Positions 1 through 6,553 of a stretch of 44,702 bases of DNA are shown piece by piece. Positions within the stretch are counted from its first letter, which is position 1, and every line of letters starts with the position of its first letter. The translations under genes were made by a program, and so were the position numbers. The notes under the pieces are model-generated. The model was not told the DNA's origin. It was given only the letters and a program-made list of their open reading frames with translations, and made no database searches. The stretch is from Deinococcales bacterium (GTDB lineage Bacteria; Deinococcota; Deinococci; Deinococcales; JAAFIG01), in contig JANYHH010000062.1 in the NCBI GenBank assembly GCA_025359505.1, forward strand, positions 1-44,702. The letters run 5' to 3'.

Positions 1-46
1 ACCCCCCCGGCACTTCGTGCCACCCCCCTACTTCGCAGGGGTGGAC
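1..46. terminator. GC-rich hairpins downstream of the gvpH-like gene
   Basis: Just past the stop of the minus-strand gvpH-like gene are two small hairpins: GGCAC-TTC-GTGCC at about 9-21, and CACCCC pairing with GGGGTG further right. Such C/G-rich intergenic hairpins often act as terminators or are dispersed repeats. There is no clear T-run, so the terminator role is a guess. Confidence 0.35.
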
Positions 47-50
47 AGGA

Positions 51-557
51 TCACGCAAATGGCAATGTCAACTCGAGGATGCCGTTCTGGTACGAGCGCC
101 GGATCGCGTCGCCATTCACGACTCTATTCAACTCGAGCCGCTTGACGTACTGCCGCCCGCCCGCGCCGTTCGCGCTGACGTTCAGCGTCTGCGCGGTGAT
201 TTCGACGCGGATGCTGTTGGCGTCCACGCCGGGGAGTTCCACGATCACGGTGAACTGCACGTCCTCCTCGAGCACATCGGTCAGCGGTTCGCGCACCGCG
301 TCGACTGCCGGGCCGCGCTCACTGTTGACGACGTTGCCGAACGGTTCAACTCGAGCTTCGCCGTTAACACTGCGAATATTGACGCCGAACACGCCGCTCA
401 GACCGCCCGGCGTGGTGAACGTGGTTTCACCGTTCTTGCCGCCGTTCTGACCGGATTGCTGCTGCAACTCCTGCGCGATCTCGAGCAGTTTGCCCAGCCC
501 GCCGAAAATGCCGCCCAGTCCGCTGCTCGAGACATCGGTTTTTTTATCGTCTGCCAT
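51..557 (-). CDS. gvpH: GvpH-like Hsp20-family gas vesicle protein
   Basis: 168 residues. The N-terminal third is low-complexity and Gly/Gln-rich, with a short helical stretch (GGLGKLLEIAQELQQQ). The C-terminal half looks like an alpha-crystallin/Hsp20 domain: PLTDVLEEDVQFTVIVELPG, then the beta-strand segment IRVEITAQTLNVSA and the closing NGILELTLP. GvpH proteins of gas-vesicle clusters are small Hsp20-like chaperones thought to help keep Gvp proteins soluble during assembly. The ATG has a GGGAGA ribosome site about 6 nt upstream. It is the last visible gene of the minus-strand gas-vesicle series, and more gvp genes (F/L, G, J, K, S) may lie beyond the left edge. A generic Hsp20 is the alternative, but the context favours GvpH. 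Confidence 0.78.
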   Translation of the reverse strand: MADDKKTDVSSSGLGGIFGGLGKLLEIAQELQQQSGQNGGKNGETTFTTPGGLSGVFGVNIRSVNGEARVEPFGNVVNSERGPAVDAVREPLTDVLEEDVQFTVIVELPGVDANSIRVEITAQTLNVSANGAGGRQYVKRLELNRVVNGDAIRRSYQNGILELTLPFA

Positions 558-654
558 GTGGGTTCTCCCGTGGTGCTGCGTGGGCGGGCGAGGCGAGCCT
601 CACCCCTACGGTTGTTTTCATCTCGAGCGGCGAGGAGTTGGAAACTGAGTGTCC

Positions 655-945
655 CTAATACTCGATCACCATCGCGCCGCCCGTGCCGAGCGGAGCGCGT
701 TTTGGGCGCACGCTGGGGCGCACGGGTTCGGTGGCTTGCTGCAACTCGGCGATTCGCGCATCGATCTTGCTGAGTTGCGCCTCGGCTTCTTCCAGTCGCA
801 GCCGCCACTCGCGGACGCTGCGCTCCAAGCGTTTTCGCTCGGCGGATAACTGATGAATTTGCAGGTATGTGCGGCTCTCAGAAGACGGTATTGCCGAGCG
901 CCTTAGACTGCTTGGGAGCAACGCGGTCTTTCGTGGAACGGACAA
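655..945 (-). CDS. Small coiled-coil protein of the gas-vesicle cluster
   Basis: Up to 96 residues; no family recognised. The middle is strongly charged and helical (SAERKRLERSVREWRLRLEE, then AEAQLSKIDARIAELQQ), typical of a coiled coil. It ends in a basic Pro-rich stretch and GTGGAMVIEY. The start is uncertain. The only standard start codon is a TTG at 945, which would overlap the end of gvpN by 68 nt; it has a strong AGGAAGGAGA ribosome site 5 nt upstream, although that site also lies inside gvpN codons. No ATG or GTG lies closer to the gvpN stop at 878. Its position between gvpN and the gvpH-like gene suggests a vesicle accessory role, perhaps similar to small helical Gvp proteins such as GvpG, but no sequence match supports this. 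Confidence 0.6.
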   Translation of the reverse strand: MSVPRKTALLPSSLRRSAIPSSESRTYLQIHQLSAERKRLERSVREWRLRLEEAEAQLSKIDARIAELQQATEPVRPSVRPKRAPLGTGGAMVIEY

Positions 946-1903
946 GACGCTCTCCTTCCTGCATCGCGTTGAACGCGATGGCGGCGGCGGCTGGTTGCGC
1001 GGAATCGGGCATCAGGCGCTGCATGAGTGCCGCGATTTGCCGTTTGGCGTCGGCGCGTTGGGATTCAATTAAAATGCTGCCGGTCAGGATATCCATCACG
1101 ACGCTTTCAAACTCGAGGTTGCCCGCCCGCACCGTCAACTCGCGTGAAACGACGACCTTGGCGATTTGCAACGCGGCTCGCACGGAGTGCTTGACTTTAT
1201 ACGCGTCGTTGTCGCTTCTGGTCTGGCGGCTCAGCGCGGTGATGACGTAAGCCAAGTCTGGGTCTAAACCGCTGCGTGCAGCGACAATCCCAGCCTCGGT
1301 CTCCAAATCGAAGCCCTCGAGCCGCATCGTAATCAGGCGGTCACGCAGCGCTTCCTGCGCGAGGTGAACCCCGGCGTAATCGTCGGGGTTGCTGGTGAAG
1401 ACCGCACGGAACTCCGGGTGAACTTTCATGTAGCCGCCCTTGCCAGCGGCGCTCGGGAAGATCAATAACCCCTCCTCGAGCACCGGCAGCAGAACGTTGT
1501 TGGCTTCGGCTTTGGAGCGCGTGAACTCGTCGTAGACGAGTGTATAGCCGTTCTTGCAGGCGACGGTTAGGCGCTCGTCCACCCATGAAGCCACACTTTC
1601 CTCGTCGACTTTCAGCACGCTGTGAATGAAGTTATCCACGACTTTGCGGCGGCGAAAACCTTGGTTACTGCCGAGTAGATTGCTCGAGCCGAACTCGTTG
1701 TCCCCGGTCAGCAGCACAATCGGGCGACCGCGCTGCGTGGCGACGTGCAGCGCCAGCGTGGTCTTGCCCGTGCCGCTCGCGCCTTCAAAGTTCACGCCGA
1801 GACCCGCTTCCAAGTAGCCCATCGCGCGGGTGGTCAGTTCCTGCACTTGCGGCGTGGAAACGAAGTCCTCGCGGGGACGGGCGATGATCGGCTCGGCGGG
1901 CAT
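878..1903 (-). CDS. gvpN: Gas vesicle protein GvpN (AAA+ MoxR-type ATPase)
   Basis: 341 residues. Residues 41-49 are a Walker A motif GASGTGKTT, and LVYDEF near residue 130 is the Walker B strand. VFTSNPDDYAG is the sensor-like segment typical of GvpN and its MoxR relatives. GvpN is needed for vesicles to grow to full size and is thought to remodel or load other Gvp proteins in an ATP-dependent way. The cluster context with GvpA supports GvpN over a generic MoxR. Its ATG overlaps the stop of the upstream gene (TGATG at 1901-1905), so the two are likely translationally coupled. The C-terminal tail (after about residue 270) is less conserved and ends in GNTVF. Confidence 0.92.
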   Translation of the reverse strand: MPAEPIIARPREDFVSTPQVQELTTRAMGYLEAGLGVNFEGASGTGKTTLALHVATQRGRPIVLLTGDNEFGSSNLLGSNQGFRRRKVVDNFIHSVLKVDEESVASWVDERLTVACKNGYTLVYDEFTRSKAEANNVLLPVLEEGLLIFPSAAGKGGYMKVHPEFRAVFTSNPDDYAGVHLAQEALRDRLITMRLEGFDLETEAGIVAARSGLDPDLAYVITALSRQTRSDNDAYKVKHSVRAALQIAKVVVSRELTVRAGNLEFESVVMDILTGSILIESQRADAKRQIAALMQRLMPDSAQPAAAAIAFNAMQEGERLVRSTKDRVAPKQSKALGNTVF

Positions 1904-2727
1904 CAGAGACCCTGCACGATGCGGTACGCGCCGTCAATAACAGCAATCTTGCCGCTGGTCACGAGTTTACGCAGCAACTCGCGCAGTTCATTGGCGTCCA
2001 AATACAGGTTGTCCTGCAAACCTTTAATGGTGATGCCGGGGTTTGCGCCGATCATTTTGAGGATCACGTTCTCGCGGCGACGCAGTCCGGTGACGGTCGG
2101 CTCTGGCAGCCCCATCGCGCTGACGGTGGCTTTGATGGACGCGCTCGAGGGCAATGTGGCAGCGCTGCGAATGGTGGGCTTGGCGGTGGGGGCACGCACC
2201 ACTTGGGCGCTCGAGCGGCCAGTGCTCGAGGATTTGCTACTCGAGACCGTTGCGGAGCGGCGGCCCGGGCCGCGCGTTTTCATCTGGGCGCTGAAAGCGC
2301 TCAAATCCTCGCGCAGCTCAGAGCGGCGACTGGCGGCGTCACCTAGAATCGCGTCGGTCGCATCGGTTAATTGCACTCGAGCCTGCGCCCGGTCGACGCT
2401 GCGTCGCGCCCCGGTCAGGCTGCGCTGCTCGTTCAGCGTTTCTAAGTCCTCGCGGATCTGGGCTTGGCGTTGGCGCTTCTCGTTGACTCTGTTGCTGATC
2501 TCCATCTGCGCCGTCTGCTGGCGTTGCGCCCCGATCTGCCCGAGGTGCAGTTGCATGCTCACGGCGTCCTGCGCGGCTTGACGGGCGCGATCTTGTTGGC
2601 TGCGAACGCGCTCGGCTTGGTCGGCGCGGCTTTCCTCACGCAAGCGGCTGTTGCTCTGCTGACGGTCGGCGGTGCTGGTGTCCAAAATGTCGCGCAGTGC
2701 AGCGCCAGCGTTCTCATCGAGTGGCAT
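1903..2727 (-). CDS. Coiled-coil / winged-helix protein in gas-vesicle cluster
   Basis: 274 residues; no family recognised. Residues about 15-150 are rich in Gln, Arg, Glu and Ala with heptad character and almost no hydrophobic patches, so a long amphipathic helix or coiled coil is expected. Residues about 150-205 form a Ser/Ala/Pro-rich linker. The last about 60 residues (RRRENVILKMIGANPGITIK, then GLQDNLYLDANELRELLRKL and a wing-like GKIAVIDGAYRIV) look like a winged helix-turn-helix. In gas-vesicle clusters, helical proteins such as GvpC bind the outside of the shell. A DNA- or protein-binding winged helix attached to such a coil would be unusual. An AGAAAGGAAG ribosome site precedes the ATG. 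It is coupled to gvpN by a 1-nt stop-start overlap. Confidence 0.72.
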   Translation of the reverse strand: MPLDENAGAALRDILDTSTADRQQSNSRLREESRADQAERVRSQQDRARQAAQDAVSMQLHLGQIGAQRQQTAQMEISNRVNEKRQRQAQIREDLETLNEQRSLTGARRSVDRAQARVQLTDATDAILGDAASRRSELREDLSAFSAQMKTRGPGRRSATVSSSKSSSTGRSSAQVVRAPTAKPTIRSAATLPSSASIKATVSAMGLPEPTVTGLRRRENVILKMIGANPGITIKGLQDNLYLDANELRELLRKLVTSGKIAVIDGAYRIVQGL

Positions 2728-2774
2728 AGATTGGCTTCCTTTCTGGTAACGGGCCCGTTGGTGGGCGTGGGACG

Positions 2775-2818
2775 TGAAAAAATGCAGTTCAAAAATCGGG
2801 ATTGAAAAAAGCAGTTCA
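2775..2818 (-). promoter_or_regulatory. Pair of direct repeats upstream of the coiled-coil gene
   Basis: Read on the plus strand, TGAAAAAATGCAGTTCA (2775-2791) and TGAAAAAAGCAGTTCA (2803-2818) are near-identical and 28 bp apart, close to the minus-strand start at 2727. They could be binding sites for a regulator or a promoter duplication. No function is shown. Confidence 0.4.
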
Positions 2819-3002
2819 GTAATTTTTTAAGTGGCTCCTCAGGAACGACTCCTCAGAAACCGTCACGCTCGAGAACCGTTGCTCGATGCGCGAAATCGCG
2901 TTCTCTGGTCATGCTGTGGAAGCTGCGTTCGACACGCAAAAAACTTGGTTGTTGAAAAGTAAAATTCTTTTGTTGGAAACTCGTGTCTTTGGCACAGTAG
3001 CC

Positions 3003-3044
3003 CGCTCGAGCGACAAAGGCTTCAGTAGCCTCGCCGCTCGAGCG
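3003..3044 (-). terminator. Double CGCTCGAGCG hairpin after gvpA
   Basis: Immediately downstream of the gvpA stop, two copies of the 10-bp palindrome CGCTCGAGCG (3003-3012 and 3035-3044) flank an inner AGGC...GCCT pair with loop TTCAGTA. Together they can form one long stem or two small cruciforms. There is no T-run. It is probably an attenuator or 3'-end stabiliser of the gvpA transcript. Confidence 0.4.
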
Positions 3045-3052
3045 ATGGGGGC

Positions 3053-3271
3053 TTACGCAGCGGGCGCGGCGACCATCGAGGTCAGACCAATCGCTTCGGC
3101 GTATTTGAGGTACGTTTCGACGCTGGCGGCGACCACGCGGGCTTCGATGGACAGCAATTCAATGCCGACCAAGCTGACGCGCACAAACGCATCAATGACG
3201 ATGCCTTTGTCCAGAATGCGATCTACCACTTCGCCGAGGCTCGAGGAACCCATGCTTTTTTCGACTGCCAT
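3053..3271 (-). CDS. gvpA: Gas vesicle structural protein GvpA
   Basis: 72 residues, the usual size for GvpA, the small hydrophobic protein that forms the ribbed vesicle wall. The core [20 protein letters not shown], then [17 protein letters not shown] and the [16 protein letters not shown] segment, is almost textbook GvpA. The start MAVEKS is chosen because a GGAGGT ribosome site (3276-3281) lies 4 nt upstream and the residues match the family N-terminus; a longer in-frame reading upstream has no family resemblance. It is the first gene of the minus-strand series and diverges from the plus-strand regulatory block. Confidence 0.97.
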   Translation of the reverse strand: MAVEKSMGSSSLGEVVDRILDKGIVIDAFVRVSLVGIELLSIEARVVAASVETYLKYAEAIGLTSMVAAPAA

Positions 3272-3514
3272 TTTGACCTCCAAGTCATTCACAGGTTTTG
3301 AATAACCTGCGGTTGCGCCGGGGTTTTTCCCGGTTGCACGCATCATGCCCGAAGCGAGCCTTGATTCCCTAGCCCCAACTGGGGATGGCTGGCCATACCC
3401 GAATGGGTATACGCGCCATACCCAAATGAGGGTTTCGCCTGAGGTGCTCGAGTGCCTAAACTCGCTGGCAGTGGGAATCTGAACCGAAAGCACCACGTGA
3501 AAAGGGGGGCAATA
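3272..3514. promoter_or_regulatory. Divergent promoter region gvpA / regulatory block
   Basis: This spacer must hold the promoters of gvpA (leftward) and the block starting at 3515 (rightward). It contains three tandem 23-24-bp operator-like repeats at 3373-3442. It also has a GC hairpin near 3324-3341, where CCGGGG and a CCCGG are separated by TTTTT. I cannot place -10/-35 boxes with confidence. Confidence 0.6.
3373..3442. promoter_or_regulatory. Three tandem operator-like repeats
   Basis: Three imperfect copies lie head to tail at 3373-3396, 3397-3419 and 3420-3442. Each begins with a small dyad (CCCCAACTGGGG, ACCCGAATGGGT, ACCCAAATGAGGGT); the first two end in GGCCAT or GCGCCAT. The 23-24-bp spacing puts successive dyads about two helical turns apart on the same face of the DNA. 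This is the arrangement expected for cooperative binding of a dimeric regulator. Confidence 0.6.
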
Positions 3515-4852
3515 GTGAATCCGAACACCGAATTCGACACGGACAACGCCTCGTGGGATCTGAGCACATCGGGTCTCGCGGATTTTGAGGCCGAACTGTC
3601 CGATTTGCTTGATCCAGACCACTTCGAGACCGAAGTGGCGATTGACGATCAAGGCAATTTCCTCAATTGGAGCGACAGCGAAGCCCGGCTGGTCAGCCAG
3701 CCGCTGCCGAGCCGCGACGCGCCGCTGCTCGCGCCATCCAGCAGCGATCTGCTGGGCTTCAGCGAGAAGGGCGGCTTTGGGCTGTCACCGATCAAAACCT
3801 CGTCGAAGCGCGAACAGGTCAATACCAAGTTGAGCATTGACGACGCGCCGATGGAACTCAAACGCGGCGAGAGCCTCGGCATGGAAGACGATCTGGACAG
3901 CGCTTCCTTGGAGTTAGACGATTTGATGGAACCCGCCAAGCCCTCCGCGTCGGGCTTTGCGAGCGTCGTACCCGCGCCCAAAGCAGCGGAATCCTTGTCA
4001 GATGACCTGACGGCGGCTGTACCGATGATGGATTTGTTCGACGCCATCGAACCGCAAGCCGCGAAGCCGAGCCGCAAGGCTGAGTTTCCAAGTGCATCAA
4101 CCGACAGCCTCGAGCCAGTCAGCTTGAAACCAGTCAATCTCGAGCCAGTCGATTTTCAACCAGCTCCGCCCGTGCCGATCAGCGATTTCGGTTTCGAGTC
4201 GGTCAGCCTCGCGCCGCCCGTCGCCGCACCCGTGCAGATGCCGAGCGAAGCGCCGCTGCCCGTCAGCGTCCCCGCATCTGCGCCCAGCCAGAGCGCAGCC
4301 GCCCCGAGCGTTGTCACGCGCCTCGACCCGGTTGTCTCGAGCGTACCCGTGATGCCAGCCGTGACCACGCTGCGCCGCCATTTCGACGCCACAGACTTAC
4401 TCGAGGCGCAAAACAAATTGGTCGAAGTTTTGGAGATGCCGCGCGTGCCGCTGGTGATCTTTTTGGGTCGCGCGGCCGAGCGCTGCTCGAGCCAATTGCC
4501 GAACGTTCGCAGCATCGCCTTGGCGGAATTGCGCGACGAGGGATTGGTCAGCGTCCATCACCTGAGCGCCAACGACAGCTTCAGGAAGCTGCTTTTAGAG
4601 ATCGACAGCAGCTCCGTGGAAACAGCCGCCGATCTGACGATTGCGGACCTCAGCGACCTCGAGTTAGACGAAGTGGTGCTGCCCGTCACCGGGCCGCATT
4701 TGCTGCTGACGAAGCTCGAGTCCGACCCCAGCAAGCCCGGTCGCATTCGCGGCACACTTTCCTTATCTGGCCCGGTCGGTTTGCGCTCCGGCGCAGCCTT
4801 CCTCAAAGCCGTCGTCACCCGCCTCGAGTCCCCGATCACGCTGATGCTGTGA
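3515..4852 (+). CDS. Acidic linker protein with degenerate E2-like C-terminal domain
   Basis: 445 residues from a GTG with an A/G-rich ribosome site (AAAAGGGGGG) just before it; a GTG 18 nt earlier is possible. Residues 1-290 are low-complexity, acidic, then Pro/Ala/Val-rich (repeated [20 protein letters not shown] units). The last about 150 residues resemble the catalytic domain of 2-oxoacid dehydrogenase E2 acyltransferases, ending [20 protein letters not shown] plus [16 protein letters not shown], compared with the family pattern TLSxDHRxxDGAxxAxFLxxL...L. The catalytic HRxxDG signature is replaced (GPVGLRSG): His becomes Val and Asp becomes Ser. No lipoyl domain is present. So this is probably a non-catalytic trimeric or scaffold domain, not an E2 enzyme. 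It heads the five-gene plus-strand block that diverges from gvpA. Confidence 0.6.
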   Translation: MNPNTEFDTDNASWDLSTSGLADFEAELSDLLDPDHFETEVAIDDQGNFLNWSDSEARLVSQPLPSRDAPLLAPSSSDLLGFSEKGGFGLSPIKTSSKREQVNTKLSIDDAPMELKRGESLGMEDDLDSASLELDDLMEPAKPSASGFASVVPAPKAAESLSDDLTAAVPMMDLFDAIEPQAAKPSRKAEFPSASTDSLEPVSLKPVNLEPVDFQPAPPVPISDFGFESVSLAPPVAAPVQMPSEAPLPVSVPASAPSQSAAAPSVVTRLDPVVSSVPVMPAVTTLRRHFDATDLLEAQNKLVEVLEMPRVPLVIFLGRAAERCSSQLPNVRSIALAELRDEGLVSVHHLSANDSFRKLLLEIDSSSVETAADLTIADLSDLELDEVVLPVTGPHLLLTKLESDPSKPGRIRGTLSLSGPVGLRSGAAFLKAVVTRLESPITLML

Positions 4853-4877
4853 ACAGCTTTTTCATCTGGAGATCATT

Positions 4878-5519
4878 ATGAGTGAAGTATTCAAAGACGG
4901 CTTTCTGGACGAGATTGTTCAGGCTTACGTGCGCGACTTTGGTGAGCGCGTCGAAACCACCGATCGTTTTGAGCATTACGCCCCCGGTCACGCCCGCCGC
5001 GTCGCGGAAGTCAGCGTCGCGCTGTGCGAGGCCCTCGATTTTGAAGAAGAGGACATCCGCGTCGTCAAATCGGCTGCGCTCTTGCACGACATCGGCGAGG
5101 TCATTCAGCGCCACCCGTTCTACGGCGCTCCTCGAGCGCTTTCCCCGCAGGAAACCGTAGAAATGTGGCAGCACAGCTTGATCGGCGAGCGCGAAGTCGC
5201 TCGGCGCGGTTTTGGTCGCCGCGAGCAACTCTTGGTGCGTTGGCATCACGAGCGCTGGAACGGTCAAGGCTACCCGGACATGCTCTTCGGGCCAGACTTA
5301 CCGCTGGGGGCGCGGATCATTCGCATCGCCGATACATGGGACGCGCTGACCAACAGCCGCCCGTGGCGCGACGTGCTGCCCTTGGAGACCGCGCTGGACG
5401 AGATGCGGCTCGGGGCGGGTGCGGAGTTCGACCCGGAACTGATTCAGCTCTTCTTGGAGCTGCAAGCCAGTGACAGCCTCAAACCCAGTGGAAATTACGC
5501 CATCAGCGGAGGTGCATGA
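4878..5519 (+). CDS. HD-GYP-type phosphohydrolase
   Basis: 213 residues consisting of an HD-GYP domain and little else. Key motifs are HARRVAEVS (first metal His), LLHDIGE (HD pair), HSLIGE, WHHERWNGQGYPD (the HHExxxGxGYP signature) and ARIIRIADTWDALTNSRPWR. HD-GYP enzymes hydrolyse cyclic di-GMP or related dinucleotides. The usual HDIGK lysine is Glu here, as in some divergent members, so activity is likely but not certain. It starts 25 nt after the preceding gene and overlaps the next start (ATGATG at 5516-5521), which indicates one operon. No receiver or membrane segment is attached. Confidence 0.85.
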   Translation: MSEVFKDGFLDEIVQAYVRDFGERVETTDRFEHYAPGHARRVAEVSVALCEALDFEEEDIRVVKSAALLHDIGEVIQRHPFYGAPRALSPQETVEMWQHSLIGEREVARRGFGRREQLLVRWHHERWNGQGYPDMLFGPDLPLGARIIRIADTWDALTNSRPWRDVLPLETALDEMRLGAGAEFDPELIQLFLELQASDSLKPSGNYAISGGA

Positions 5520-6457
5520 TGTCTCAAGTCAAGGAATACGTCGGTGCGGAGATCATGTTGCTCTCCAAAATCATCAAAGCAGACAGCTACGCGATCCCCT
5601 TCGGTGGTCGCAACCCAATGTGGATGCCGTGGTGGTTGAAGACCTTAGGGAAAACCGTTCACACCAACGATTTGCTGCACTTTTCATACATGGACGCCGT
5701 GGGCATGGTGGAGAACGACGGCGTGCTGTTGGACGCCGACACTGTATCAGGACTCTTGGAGGGTCTGGGCGGCAGCAGCAACCGAGCGCTCGAGAACCCG
5801 GAACTCGCCAAGCTCGTGCCTTTGGAAGACGCTGTTTTTTACGATCAGCTTCGCGGTCGCATCGAACGCCTCGCGCCGCGTCAACGCGGCATGGCCTTGC
5901 GGGCTGGGTTCAACACCATTCGCTACTCGCAGATCATGGACTCGAGCCGCTTCGTGAACCTGAAAATGCCGCTGTCCAGAATTTTTGAGCGCGAGGTGCT
6001 GGAACTCAACAAGCGCGTCACCAGCGCTGGCAATGGCGTGGCGTACCGCATGGACGCGACGGAGTTCGTCGCCAGTCCAAAAGCCCAAGCGCTCTACATT
6101 CAGTTCCCGCTCTCCACTGGCATCAGCACCGAGTACGCCGTCGGAGCGCGACCGCGCGGGCCGCTCGGGCGCGAGATCTGGGCGCGTGGCCCATCCAAGA
6201 ACTGGTTGCCGGAGCTACGCACGGCTGTCAAGGGAACCTTCGGAGATCGCTTCACCAGCCGCGAGGGGTACTTGAGCGCCGTTACTGACTTTTTGGAAAA
6301 AGCCGAAGGCTACCCAACATGGGTGCTCAACGTCGAGGAATCCGATTACCCGGACATGCTGCGGGCCATCACGCGCTTTCGTAAACCCAAAGCCGCGCAC
6401 CGCATTGACACCCGCGAGGCCAGCGGCGGTTACATGGGTTACTTCGTCGTCGCTTGA
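5516..6457 (+). CDS. Unknown conserved-looking 313-residue protein
   Basis: I do not recognise a family. The protein is 313 residues, soluble and of mixed composition, with no signal peptide or membrane segment. Noticeable segments are the aromatic GRNPMWMPWWLKTLGKTVH, IERLAPRQRGMALRAGFNTI and VEESDYPDMLRAITRF. The absence of low-complexity stretches suggests a folded domain. Two start codons lie in tandem (ATG at 5516 and 5519) behind a GGAGG ribosome site at 5508-5512. The second has the better spacing (6 nt). It overlaps the stop of the HD-GYP gene and so is probably translated with it. The function may be tied to the gas-vesicle-adjacent block, by context only. Confidence 0.75.
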   Translation: MMSQVKEYVGAEIMLLSKIIKADSYAIPFGGRNPMWMPWWLKTLGKTVHTNDLLHFSYMDAVGMVENDGVLLDADTVSGLLEGLGGSSNRALENPELAKLVPLEDAVFYDQLRGRIERLAPRQRGMALRAGFNTIRYSQIMDSSRFVNLKMPLSRIFEREVLELNKRVTSAGNGVAYRMDATEFVASPKAQALYIQFPLSTGISTEYAVGARPRGPLGREIWARGPSKNWLPELRTAVKGTFGDRFTSREGYLSAVTDFLEKAEGYPTWVLNVEESDYPDMLRAITRFRKPKAAHRIDTREASGGYMGYFVVA

Positions 6458-6508
6458 CGCGCCCAAAGCATTGACAGACCGTGACGACGCCAGCTCGAGG
6501 CGACTGGA

Positions 6509-6537
6509 CGAGGCCCGACACAAACGTTTGGGCCTCG
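6509..6537. other. 8-bp perfect hairpin before the GAF-PAS gene
   Basis: CGAGGCCC (6509-6516) pairs perfectly with GGGCCTCG (6530-6537) around a 13-nt loop. It lies between two plus-strand genes, 16 nt before the next start. There is no T-run. It may attenuate transcription between the unknown gene and the GAF-PAS gene. Confidence 0.4.
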
Positions 6538-6553
6538 AGGAATGTAGGAATCA

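Larger units (their letters stand above)
2728..3052. other. Spacer between gvpA and the coiled-coil gene
   Basis: A 325-bp spacer without a convincing gene. It is markedly more AT-rich than its surroundings around 2780-2990. It holds a pair of direct repeats (2775-2818) and a double CGCTCGAGCG hairpin (3003-3044), described separately. This fits the common pattern of a strongly expressed gvpA with attenuation before weaker downstream gvp genes. Confidence 0.6.

Noticed and set aside
3515..4852. Functional dihydrolipoamide acyltransferase
   Set aside because: No lipoyl domain, no E1 or E3 genes, and the catalytic His and Asp are missing.
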